From Heterobasidion occidentale (lineage: Eukaryota > Basidiomycota > Agaricomycetes > Russulales > Bondarzewiaceae), in NCBI GenBank assembly GCA_039111635.1, contig JBCAQO010000009.1:186001-250000 (forward strand): a stretch of 64,000 nt of DNA, in the 5' to 3' direction. Below are positions 12,101 through 23,535 of the stretch, one piece after another. How positions within the stretch are numbered: position 1 is the first letter of the stretch; each line of letters opens with the position of its first letter. Made by a program: the position numbers and the translations under genes. Under the pieces are notes generated by a model that saw nothing but the letters and a program-made list of their open reading frames with translations, was not told the origin of the DNA and did no database searches.

Positions 12101-13988
12101 TCACCATCAGCCTCAAATCCGAGCTTGCGCGTCAAAGGACCCTGTTCTGCCCTTCTATATTGAACTACCTGAACCCCGAGGGGACTAGAATTCAGTTGAC
12201 ACTACAAACAGACGCTGAAGGCTGCGACAATGACACTTCAGTGCATTGCTCTTCCCTGCTGTGCCTTCAGCATACGGTCGTATGATTTTATACAGAGGTT
12301 TGGGCCGCATAGCAGCAATCGGAAAGGCTAGGTGACCGTTCATTACGAGATGCTCTCGGCAACTAAAGAGATCAAGACAAGGCGTCCATCGAGATCTAGA
12401 CATTGTTACCTTATCTTATCTCGCCCCAGATTAAGACCATGAGAGTAAGTGCGAGTCGATCGAGGTAAGACATCGGTCCTCATTCAATGGATTACAGCGC
12501 ACTCCTGTGAGTTGCGAGATTATGATGCTCATGTGTTTTCAAGGTGAGGATGCTATGGGTTTAACGGTCATGAAATAGACGCTTATATCACTGCGCCTAA
12601 TGCCGGTCAGCTACGACGAGTTCGGTATCTCGAAATCTAGAAGGAAAAAAAAACCCCGCTTACTCACGAAGCAGTATTATGACAGCTGCCTTCGGTTTCG
12701 AAAGGTCCAACCCCCTTTCTCGTTGCGTAGATTTCTCGCCCTGAACCGCCGGTAGAAGTGACGCCTCAAAGTGAGTCCTGGACAGCATGTTTCACATACA
12801 TACAAGACAAAGCTCACAGAGAGTGCTAGTCTAGTGGCTCAGACGAAGCGGCCCTTTTTACAAGGCAAACCGTTTTGTTAGACCGCCTCTCCCCTGCCCG
12901 GTCCAGTCATGTGGCGATTAGTGCGATGGACCTGGGCAGCGAGGGACAGCGGGGCGAGCCCCGAAGTCCGTGCAGCTGACCACGCGAAAGCCTCGGAGAA
13001 GGGGTATCTTCCGCCAAAGTCTACGCTCTGTACGTTACGATAGCTAATGCGTGGCGCGTGCAATGAGGTCACGGAGGGCGGCTTTGACTAGCATCTGGTC
13101 ATCGGCAGCGACAGTGGCGCCTGAATCGAGTGATTTTGGTCAATACAGGACGAGAGTGTCATTCGATGTACATACATATAATCAATGCACCTTGAAACGT
13201 AAAAGGAGGCGCCTGCTATGAGCAATGTTCAATTGCTTCATACGACAGGCTCGTTGTTGAGTCCACCGAGAGGGAAGGGAGTCACCTTTCCTGAGACACC
13301 CCACCCGCATGGATGGGGCGAAATGCATGGAACCATGACCCGGTAGCTGGATTGTTCGACCTCTGCTAACGGGGACATTCACTCCTACAAAGGAAAGATG
13401 GTCAGATGGACGGCCCCCCTTAGCTTGAATGCCATCATCGCTCGCACCGGGTATTTTCAAAAGAACGGCAGAGAGGAAACTGGGTGAGAAGCTTTGCAGG
13501 GAGTCTGGGGGCCTCCATTCTTCGCACTTGATTGACCAAGTGGGTGCTGAATACGATCTGATGGTTCCGAATCCGTGCGGAGAAAGCTCTTTTGAAAGCT
13601 AAATGAGAGAAAGATTTCTCACCGTGCTTGACTCAGGTGAGATCTTTGCGTTCATCGGTGATGGTCCAAGCGAGCAAAGTAATAGAAACTCCGACACGTG
13701 TCAAGGACGCACGTGAGACCTGCGTAGCGTCACGCGTGGGCTGGGGTACTGTTGAGGTTTGGTTTTCTTTCCTCCTCAGTCCACGCGTCCTCTGCCTTTG
13801 GCTTTGTTCCTGATCGTGTATTATCAGTTGCCGCTTCCTCTGCAGCACCAGGTGCTCACAAGCCTGAATAACTGCTTTTTTTAGGTCATCGTTTTCTCAT
13901 CTCAGGGGACAATCTGCTTAGGAGTCTCAAGCCAGTAGTCTTTCCAAGTGCCGCGGGCTTAACGCAACTTTGTTACACTCATCCCGAG
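9197..13988. other. Gene-poor interval of about 4.8 kb
   Basis: No convincing gene. Frames are short and on both strands. One plus-strand stretch around 11,325-11,485 reads TTLALELMPKTVHLEELDL and then ELWPLGQKLCIEAWEFIRTR, which resembles the leucine-rich body of fungal F-box proteins and could be a decayed fragment; upstream frames are interrupted. AT-rich patches occur around 10,260-10,420 and 10,760-10,850. No terminal repeats, transposase or reverse-transcriptase motifs were seen. Confidence 0.4.
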
Positions 13989-14993
13989 TTGACCAGCACC
14001 GAGATGCCTCGTGGGGTCAAACGCCGTCGATCTCCTTCCCCTGACGATGCGCTGCTCAAGAGAGAACCATCGTCATCTCTTTCACCACCGCCACCTTCGC
14101 CCGTAGTGTTTCCTCCCAAGGCCTCCTCCGCAAAGTCATCTCACAAGGCAAAAAAGCTTAAAATTCTATCCGACTTCACTTCCTCCTCCCCCTTTCTAGA
14201 TTATTCTCACCCTACACGCGAAGAGGCTCAAGATGTCTGTGCGCTTCTTGCGAAGACTCATCCCCAGCACGCAGGCGCCCGCATAGCTCCTTCACCCGCG
14301 GGAAACTCGGCATCGACGTGCGGAAGTGTGTCCAATGTCATCGACTCGCTCATAGGCACTATTCTTTCGCAGAACACGAATGCGGCCAACTCGACATCTG
14401 CCAAACGCAGTCTGGACGCAACGTTCGGATTGCACAACTTCGGTGCTATCGCCGATGCTCCTCGGGAGGACGTGATTGAAGCTATTCGGCATGGTGGCCT
14501 CGCGAACCGCAAAGCCGCTATCATCCAAAATCTGCTGCGCGCGATCTATGTTCGACATAGCACTTACTCTCTCCAGCACCTCGCTTCCCCATCTGTCTGC
14601 GACGCGGCGGCCATGGAAGAACTCGTTTCGTACGATGGCGTCGGACCGAAAACGGCCGCTTGTGTCTTGTTGTTTTGTCTGGGGAGAGATTCATTCGCGG
14701 TGGATACACACATATATCGCCTGACTAGGTTATTAGGATGGGTGCCGCAGAAGGCAGACCGGATCCAGGCGCAGATGCATTTGGACGTGAGGGTACCGAA
14801 GGAGCTGAAGTATCCGTTGCACGTCCTGATGATTCAGCATGGCAGAGCTTGCAAGGGGTGTAAAGCAAACGGGAGAGGTGGTATAGGGGAGTGCATCCTG
14901 AAGGAGTATATGAGGGACAAGAAGAGCGTTAAAAATGAGGTAATCGAGACGGCTATCGAAGGTGCGGCGCGCGTCATGCAGGAACGAGGTTGA
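13989..14993 (+). CDS. HhH-GPD DNA glycosylase (endonuclease III type)
   Basis: Single-exon gene of 334 residues for a base-excision-repair glycosylase acting on damaged bases in nuclear DNA. A disordered, basic N-terminus (RGVKRRRSPSPDD; SSHKAKKLKIL), a likely nuclear signal, precedes the catalytic domain at about 80-300. The domain shows VIDSLIGTILSQNTNAANS, the usual Nth/MutY-like entry helix with TILSQNT; then ELVSYDGVGPKTAACVLLF, the helix-hairpin-helix with the family's catalytic lysine in GVGPKTA; then FAVDTHIYRLTRLLGWV, with the catalytic aspartate in VDTH. The tail HGRACKGCKANGRGGIGEC has three cysteines (C-x2-C-x10-C) rather than the four of the classical 4Fe-4S loop. The start could be M at 13989 or the M four codons later (MPRGVKRRR); the second is the more usual form. 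Orthologues in basidiomycetes are similar in size. The exact substrate range cannot be told from sequence alone. Confidence 0.9.
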   Translation: MTSTEMPRGVKRRRSPSPDDALLKREPSSSLSPPPPSPVVFPPKASSAKSSHKAKKLKILSDFTSSSPFLDYSHPTREEAQDVCALLAKTHPQHAGARIAPSPAGNSASTCGSVSNVIDSLIGTILSQNTNAANSTSAKRSLDATFGLHNFGAIADAPREDVIEAIRHGGLANRKAAIIQNLLRAIYVRHSTYSLQHLASPSVCDAAAMEELVSYDGVGPKTAACVLLFCLGRDSFAVDTHIYRLTRLLGWVPQKADRIQAQMHLDVRVPKELKYPLHVLMIQHGRACKGCKANGRGGIGECILKEYMRDKKSVKNEVIETAIEGAARVMQERG

Positions 14994-16855
14994 CATTCAA
15001 CTGCGTTCAAAGTCGCGGTGAGTTGTGTAGAGGCTCTTATTGATGGGTCCATGTACCATAAAGGCCCAATTTATGTATATTATTGGTCACATCGTTTATA
15101 TGGTGCGTCTCTTTGTGCAGGAGGCGACTGATCATCTCCTATCTGTTCTCCTCGCTTGACAAACGCAGGACCTAATCTCATGCGAGTATCTCATTTCTGC
15201 CTGCTGGTGCCTACCAGAGTACATCTCGCGACTAAATTCTGGATGACTCGACCACGGCATCAAGAACTCATCATTTTGATACTACCGTCAACCAAAAACC
15301 CCTTGTCTTCACTCATGCCAAGCCTCCTTCGGGCCACTCAACGACTTCCCTAAGATTCCTCATGCTTATGCCATTTTGTCGTTCCTTATCGTTCGAGAAA
15401 ACGGCATTCATTGCCGTCAACCATCCGAGCGGATACAACTGTGCTTTGTGTCAGCGAGGTTTTCGCCGGAGCATTTCATCAGATAATTGTTATCATATTC
15501 TCGAAGTTTATCAGTACGCCTCTCGATTGTTGGAGATGGGTTGTGTTATTATTGAACCCCGATATAGGTCACTGCGTATTTCTGCCTGAAAACGGTGTGG
15601 CCCACTGACGCATAACTCTCATACGATGCACAAAGTCCTCATGCGGATGAATTGACATATCGCATGCCTGCTAGACTTCGGCGAATCACTCCCTCTGCAA
15701 ATTTGACGAAGGCCCAAACTTTGACTTCTGGGATATGATCGACCGTTGCCTGGTTTATTGAAGTAAGCAGGTTCGAAATTTTGGGGCTATCATTGAAGCC
15801 ATATACCTGCTCACTGTCATAGATCGCGTTAAATTCAATGAATCTACCACCTTCAACAGAGCTGAGGACGGGTCAACGTGAGTATATAAAATGATGGGAG
15901 AAATGGGATGGCTGAGTTTTGCTTCCGCTCGGAGCCGACACGACGGCCCGACGGGTAGGCAAAATTGTATTCGCTCGCTTTTTCCATATATAGGCACCCG
16001 CCGGCAAACCAGCCCCGTCTCCAAGGCGCAGTTAATTGTTTCTCCTCCACTCGTCTTTTCCTCTTCTACCACTTCAACGATGATTGTTTGCCAAAACTCT
16101 CTTGCAAAGTTCCCAACCCGAAGTGCTCAATTTCACCGCCTTGATCCTGTACTCTGGTCGTAGAGGCGAAGATGCTCATTCCGATGCAGTGTCGTGGCTG
16201 TATGTCCGTGACGCAACCACTTACACCGACACGGCTCCCTCAGACATAGCCCTACTCATATCGATGGGCAAGGAGCTTGGATTGTTCTGTGCGAACTCTA
16301 CTCGGGTACTTCCATCATAGGTCATCGCGGGACGCCTCATGCCTCGCGCCGGCGAACGCGTGGCATTGGCGGCTCAGCTGTGTCGTCTTCGAACCACGAC
16401 TCGTCCTTACTTCTCATCCTCACTCAAAACTCGTTATACCCTTCATAGGGGTGCTGTATGCAGTTCTTGCAATATCGTGGAAGGGTAGATCGAGGCAACA
16501 ACACACGCATGTCAGTTTTACCTTGTTTATCTTCCTTGAGCCAGCTGCACGGAGAGGGCGATCGATTGCTTAATCCTGTCTCCTCAAGCTTTCCTTCCTC
16601 ACCGCCTCCTTTCCTCGTCATCCTGCGTCATCATTCACTTTTAGCTTACGACTTCATTTCTTCATGTCTACAGTGATCGACCAACGAACAACGAGACGGT
16701 ATTGAGGATACTCTCCGGATAAGGAATTGGCACTAAGATCGTAAGGCCTTGTCTATGTACCCCTTAAAACTCGCATCGCATGCGATCTGACGTGTTTCCT
16801 TCAGTTTTCTCCGCTCTTTCGTCTTACTAGTGCATCGTTCATCATTGCAATCGAC
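14994..16855. other. Intergenic interval without a supported gene
   Basis: Between the glycosylase stop and the next start there are only short frames on both strands, none with a domain or a consistent splice pattern. The last 200 bases (16,650-16,855) are pyrimidine-rich, as is common just upstream of basidiomycete start codons. A faint coding-like plus-strand stretch at 16,084-16,318 was not recognised. Confidence 0.4.
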
Positions 16856-19800
16856 ATGTCTCGATCCTCGGGCTTCGGTCAACTGCACCATCAGCTTGAC
16901 TCCAGGCGTTCATTACCAGGCGATTCCCGTAGCACACAACCTATCACTAGACCCCTCCAGGAGCTTTCAATGCAGCGCGAGCCATCCCCTCCGGAAATGA
17001 GCTATCCTACAGGATATGCTCCAGTAAGCGCCATACCGCCGCAATACCATACGTACTCGCCACGTACTCCAAGTCCATTGCCAACACATTTCCTGGAGCC
17101 ACCTCGTGACAGCCCGCGACTCGCTCATGACCTTTTAACAGCACCGTATCCAGCGGATGTTATCGCACTACAGTCGATCAATTCTGAAGTCGTTATTACG
17201 CAGACTGCTTCGCCACCTCAGGTGATCGGACCTTTTTTTTTTTGATTCTCGAAACATCTTGACTCAACGCCACACAGTCTCAAATGCCATTTCTTCGTGA
17301 ACCGGCGCCTCGATCCCGATCAATACCATTGGACGCCACTCCTTTCACTGATCCCTCTTTGAGTGAGGCTGCTCTTTTCCCTGTTCCTAGGCTACAGCAT
17401 CTTCCTTCACTACAGTTGAACGCCATGCGGTTCATTAATTACCCGCAGATACTCGACGACCTGCATCCTTCGCAGCTTATATTTCCCCCTCAACCGCCAC
17501 CAGCACCAGCAGATTCTAATCCGTACAACCCTCTCGCAGCTATGAGCAACACGCCGTTTGGGAACTCTTCGCAGATCGAAATCGCCCGTTCAAATACACC
17601 ATCTACTTCTGGGATGCAGCATCTATCAGCACGAACCGATGACATTTCGTCCATTCCGCCAATGGCACAGAGCGAACTATTGTCCTCGGACTCTATACAC
17701 AGCGCAATCACAGCAATCATTCTCAACTGTCGGCCTTGGGCGTCTTGACTCCTCCTGTATCTGCTACAGGGATAAACACTGTAGCAATCGACCCATCTTT
17801 GCTTGGAACAATCACATACCCTCAAAACTTTCCTCTCGATCTCAGCGCTCCGCAGTCGCAGCCAACTATGGACATTGACACCTATAATCAACGCTCCTCT
17901 AGGGAACAATCCACCTTACCGCCGCAGGCGATATCACATAACGTGCAGCTTGCCTCCCCTCCACCTTCCACCGCCTTTCTTTCCCCTGTGCACGTCAGTA
18001 ATGCAACATCGTTCCATCAGTCGGTTCCTGATGAGCCTTCCCTTCAACCACTTCTGGGCCTATTTTCTCATCCGATCCATGAGAATCCCCATACTCCCCA
18101 CGAGATACCCTCAGAACACTACACCTCTCGGTCAGAGCAATATCCCTCTCATCAGACACCCCAGAATCAGTGGCCTTCTCATCAGTTTCCTGAGGCACCG
18201 CTTGTGGCTCCTCCGCCACCTTCTGGAGAACGTGGTCGCCAACCAAATCAGGAGCATGATCAGCCGCCGCAAGAATATATTTGTCAGCCTGCGACGCAAC
18301 CCTTTCATCGGGTCGTACAGGAGTACAATCCTTTTTCCCAGGTCTTTTCCCAACCAACACCAATTCAGCCCCCTGGACAGCAAAATTCTCTTGAGCTGCC
18401 ACCGCCAGGGCTCGTACCTCCTCCCCAACAGCTTCCCCAACAGCGTTTTGAATCCCTGCTTGCAAGGCCAATCCATGATCCGTCAGAGCACCCCGACAAT
18501 GACGATGAGCCAGCGCCGGCAGTACGGTCACCAACACCAGGAGGTCAGTTCTATCCCCCAAACTCGGAGTACGCAGGGCCTCGGCACATTCACATTCGTG
18601 ATCCGTGGATTCCTACGTCAAATGGTCCCGTTGTTGCTGATTTCAATGCAGACCAGTGGACGAGTCCGTTGATCAATCGTGTACGTTTGCCCGACGATGA
18701 CTCACGCACAGGCCTAAGTGGAGCTATCAGCCCGATACGTCCATTGCCACAGCTCACAGGGCGGTATATGGCCGATTGGAAAGAGCTGAGAAGATGGAAG
18801 AAAGTATGCAAGGCGCAAGACAGAGCACTCACGAAGAGAATGAAGGCAGAGGCCAAGGAGAGAGTGCAAGAAAATGAACGGATAAAACGGGAAGAAAGGG
18901 AAAGGGCGAAGGCAGCAAATATGGGCAGCGTGACCTTGGGCTCGACATCCGTGTCTAATTCAGGAAGGAAGCGGATCACTGTGACGGCTCTGTTCAAAAA
19001 ACGCAAGGGTGTGTTACTGTTTACAAGGCTTCGTGTCTCCTAGTAGAGCTGAGCGCTGAATATTGCATTGCGACACAGATTTGGGTTCAGCCATAGGGAC
19101 CCCGAATACTATCACAGATGCTGATTGGCGAGAGTTTGGTCAATGGGCGCGGCCGCGAATCCGTAACATGCATGTCGACAACATCAGTGAGTTTGGAAGC
19201 TTTCTACATGCGCGCGTCTTATGCAAATACCCTCAGCACCACGCGATCTTCCTCCGAACCTTGTCAGCGTTGAACAGATTTTTCGCAGCCTGACGGGCCG
19301 CAACGGCTCGCCGCACCCGGAAAATTGGGTGCCAGGGCTCCAGCATCCCTCTCTTCCCCCTCGCCCTGCTGCTTTTCCGCCACCAGATCCGACTGCACCA
19401 CCACTCCGGCCTTCTCAGTATACGCTGAACCCATTCTTCAGACACTCGCGCTGGGGCCCGGGCGTGATCCAATGGGACATACGCGCGGAGCCGACGACTG
19501 TGTTCTTCAAGGCGGAACGCGAACGCTCGGGCGAGCCGTGTGTAGTGCCGGTCGGTCTTTCGGATTTTGCGCAGCCGGCAACCCACCCACTTTGCACGTC
19601 GATGCGTATCGCGGCAGTCGTGGACGACGCGGCGAAGACATTTCCTTGGGCGGTAGAAGTGCACAACCCCTTGGGCGTGCGCTGCGAGGACGTGTTCCGA
19701 GCGCTGTCGACTAACTTTAGGCAACGTATCACACGGGAAGAATGGGCGAGCTTGAATGAGGAGCGCCAGGGGCGTGTGGCCAATGCGTGGAAGGAGCGCT

Positions 19801-19979
19801 GTAGGATCCGAGATCAAAGGCTCGCGATCAGACCCCAGGAGACTGTGCGCTGGGGCGCTGGGGCCGATGCTTTGAGGAGAGTGGATTATCTAGGAGACCG
19901 AGTGCGGTTTAGGGGGCTGGAGCCACTCGGAGATGGGGACCCTGAACAGGGATGGATGATGTTCGTCGGGCCGCTCTGA
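16856..19979 (+). CDS. Large proline/glutamine-rich protein with C-terminal DUF6699 domain
   Basis: A long disordered N-terminal part rich in Pro, Gln, Ser and His is followed by a charged helical stretch (WKELRRWKKVCKAQDRALTK to about KREERERAKAAN, near 18,776-18,920) and a C-terminal globular domain from about 19,420. The domain matches the fungal DUF6699 pattern: YTLNPFFRHSRWGPGVIQWD, then PATHPLCTSMRIAAVVDD, FPWAVEVHNPLGVRCEDVF, REEWASLNEERQGRV and ALRRVDYLGDRVRFRGLEPL. DUF6699 is common in mushroom genomes and has no established function. Introns: about 17,221-17,277 (ending CACACAG), 19,009-19,078 (GTGTGT to GACACAG) and 19,188-19,237 (GTGAGT to CCTCAG), the last two joining KKRKDLGSAIGTP and DNITPRDLPP. 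Around 17,650-17,735 the frame must change; a non-obvious intron or a 1-2 base indel is required. Two separate genes are possible, but the splice phases favour one. Confidence 0.7.
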
Positions 19980-22200
19980 CGAGTATACGGGTGTGGCAGT
20001 GTGTCCGGTGAGCAATGAGGCTCTTTATTTCGTCTAACCAGTTCGCGCTGTTTTCTGTTCATCTCTATTTTCTTTGGGCTTTGTCTCCTTTCACGTGCTT
20101 CGTTTTGTACTGTTATGTCTTGGCTTCCATTTTGCTTTCACCATGTTGTCGTCGCCATGAGTCTACACCACTTCTCACCTCACAGCTTCCAATCAGGTGT
20201 TATCTTCTGCTGTCTAACTCTGTTTGTTTTGCATCTTTTATTTTGAACATATATGGGCATCGTCTACTTTACATTCTCGTGGCGCCTTACACACTGCAGC
20301 TGTTCGCCTCATGACAGCCGCGTGCTCAGGAAAGTTAGAAATCAATTGAGCAGCAGTATCTCCAGCTGGAGAAATCCATGCAGCCCGGCGGCGTGTTGCA
20401 CGTAGCACAGTCCTCGGATAGCGCGGCACGAGCCTCCGCTGTCGTTCCAAGTCGGGTCCATGATCCGCATGCCACTGCACATTGCGGATATCCTTACTTG
20501 TCTCGTAGCTTGTTTTCTTGGAGGAGCAAGCTTGCGGACCAGCTTGCGGTGATCCGTACTCCAAAAGCGGGCACGGCGCCGGCTCGTCAAAAAAGGCGCT
20601 TCATGCGTGATCGAAAATCAGCACGGATGGCATCGAGCGGCGTGCGGGACGTCGGACCGAGGCGTTGATCGCTGCTGGGAGACGGATTTGGGCACCTGGT
20701 TCAGAATTGAGCGGGTCCCAACGTCTTGAGGCCCCATGCCTGAAGTTCCGAACCGAAGTCAAAGCGATGCGGAATCAAAATAGAGTTGGTAGGATCAGCG
20801 GTCGAATGATCCGTAGAGGAAGCAGTCTGCAGAAAACTGGAGTTCATGTGATATCAGAGCGGCGAGCGGGGAATGCAAGGGTATGCAGGGTATCGAAGCG
20901 CTGGTGGTGAACATGGAGAATCAGTCTCGAGGCCGCGGAGGCCGTCTGGCATCAGTATCAGCCAGCATTGACGAACCAGGTCAAGGCGGTACCAATTCTT
21001 CAGATGACCTGGCTGACACGGACGGGTCATACTGATATCCGAGTAAAATGAGGATGGAGGACAGATAGGTGACCATGCTCCGGTTCAGGGGAACACAGAT
21101 TCTGTGCATTGGGCATAGGGTGCACGGATCTGTGGTGTCTTTTCTTCCGGAGCAAAGATGCCTGTTATAGAGTCAACGGTGATCTCGGAGCGAAAAAGCC
21201 AGGAGGTGAAAGGACGGGGAAGGTCAAAGTACTCGCATATGGCTCGGAACGTTATCTGATCGCAACTCTCACATCTCGCTCTCGGGGAAGAAAGCATCGA
21301 CGTACCTGAACGTTTGGGAATTCGGTCAGGATTACAAACCTGACGAAGCGGTGAGAACGGCGCGCGGCAGAGCGACACCAGCATACGTACACCGAGAAGT
21401 CAGGTGAAAAAAATGAGGCAAAGTCGCCAGTCTCAGCGGACGTAAATTCCATTCCGCTGTAGACAAACAGCCGGTGGAGCTGAGGAGTTTTCCTCCGGTT
21501 GCGATAAGCAAGGGATCCGTGTGACCCATGACAAAATGGGGCAGGCTGGCCTCTCACGTCGCTCTTGCTTGATTTCTTGGGTCAAAAGACAAGATGAGGT
21601 CTAGTTCCGGTATTCAGCGTCCCAAGATAGTTTGATATTTGGTGGTGTTACTGGGTAATGCATGAAACTCGATCAATGACGTGTCAAGTGTATCTGAGCA
21701 TGGGAGTCGTCCATGAGGCGCTAGTAGGTAAGTAAGGCTTTCAGAAGCAAGTAGTGGCCACTCAACGTCAAAGTAGGGCTTCGGGACGCCAACACGGAAG
21801 GTTTGAACCAGCTCACAGTCACTCTCAGCGACGGCGCGGACGCAGATTGCATCGAAATCTTATCGACGACGACGATGATATGCCTCCGCCTCGGTGAGAT
21901 AAGATATTACATAATCACGCGATTTTCCCCGCCCGATCGATCGCTGGCAAATTGGTGAACCTACCACTCCTTGCCACCGTCCTCTCCTCTTTGAAGCGAA
22001 CTGCTTCATGAATCTCCTCAAAGCTGGAGAAAACTCTCTTGCGATCTAGTAAAACCTTGGACTCGGTGCTTCTCCTCCTCTCTTAGGCTCTACGCGCCTT
22101 GGATGTTCGCACCGGGGAGAAAAAAAACAGTTCCACTGTCTGGACACCTGCCGACCTTAATTCACGGCTCCCTCGGGCATCGAGAAATCACGCCCTTGCT
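19980..22200. other. Intergenic interval, 3' of the DUF6699 gene
   Basis: The first few hundred bases (T-rich, 20,015-20,280) look like 3' untranslated sequence. Beyond that only short, domain-less frames occur on both strands. No RNA gene, transposon or repeat is recognised. Composition shifts toward high GC near the right end, at the edge of the 22-32 kb island. Confidence 0.4.
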
Positions 22201-23494
22201 TCTGATTTAATCACCGCTGCAAGGCTCAAGGTAAGCAAATACTAGGTGCCAGCGGTCCCGCCATCCGTGCTCCTGCTGTTCCCGAAGTTCGAAGGAAGGC
22301 TCCATGATGATGTCGCATCGCTGCCTTCCCCACTCTTCCTATTTCCGAGAAAGCAGGGGAACGTTCTACCAAAACCCTTTTCGGCCGCCCGTCTCGCAGC
22401 TTGCAGCAGAGAACTCGAGCGAGCGTGCGTTAGCTCAGGGGCACGCCGGGCCCGTGAGTCGTCTCGTGGGTCCAGACGCGCCTCCGTGTGGCCAAAATTG
22501 AATATGGTCCGTCGGGCTCCCACTTGAATTCAAAAGCGTCACTGGGAACCTTTCGCTCGCGTCCAACGGTTCGCACACGCATTCGGGGGTGCGTTCGCGT
22601 GCTTCCAATCGCTTCCACGCCCGGCTTTGTCGATGCCTGCTCGGGCGTCTTGTGCTCAGGCGTGCTCGGGAGCGCAGGCAGCTAGAAGGGACACTCCGTT
22701 CCATGGACTGGCGCACGCAGGATAGGCGCGCACGTATCTATACCGGAGCGCGCCGTGCGCAGACAATAAGAGCCAACCTTTGCCACCGCGAGGAGAGCGG
22801 GCGCCCAGGATTCATGTAAGTACGGAAAGGTCAAGAACGCTGGGCTCACTCGCGTCGCCTCGGCGCGTGCCTTGCCTGTCCAGCGCCCCCGAAGCTCCTG
22901 CGAATGCCCATAGCCCTGCCCGCGCGGCTCAGCACCCATGACTCGTCGCGTCAACGGTCATCAGAGCTCACCGCCGACCGAGGACTGTCACCGAGTGCCC
23001 GCAAAAGGGCATCCTTGTATTCCGCTATCTGAGGTAACAGGCGGTGGGTAAGTTGGCCCTCCTTCCCACCCCAAATTCAAACCTTAACTCTGGGAACCCC
23101 TTCCTCCCGCCGCACCGACGCCGCGCCAGCAAGTGGTTCGACCTTGCTGAGGGTACCAGATTTGACACGAGTTGAGTTTTGGGAATGGGGAGGCCGCTCG
23201 GTGGGGGTCGTGCGAGCGAGGGTGTAATAGGGACCGTGTGGCCACCTTACAAGATATTTTCTATTTTTTCACTTATTCTCAACCGCACGACGATGTAAAT
23301 AGCACGCGAGGCGCGGAGCCGTCGCTACCAAGATTGTTCGCTATATGATTCGCAACACGATCGGTCGGTGTTAATTCCGTCGCAGTCCAATCGTCCCATG
23401 ACGAAACAGAGGTTCATAGCTGGCGCGATCGCGTCTACCTCGGGGTCGCAGAGGGCCACAGACGCACGAAGAGGTGCGCGCCTCGCGGCAGACG

Positions 23495-23535
23495 CGTGCA
23501 CCGTACATACACGCACACGTACACACACACGCCGA
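23495..23535. repeat. AC/CA-rich microsatellite-like tract
   Basis: An imperfect run of ACAC and ACGC dinucleotides on the plus strand (TACACGCACACGTACACACA and its continuation). It lies in non-coding GC-rich DNA and explains Thr/His-rich spurious translations across it. Confidence 0.6.
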
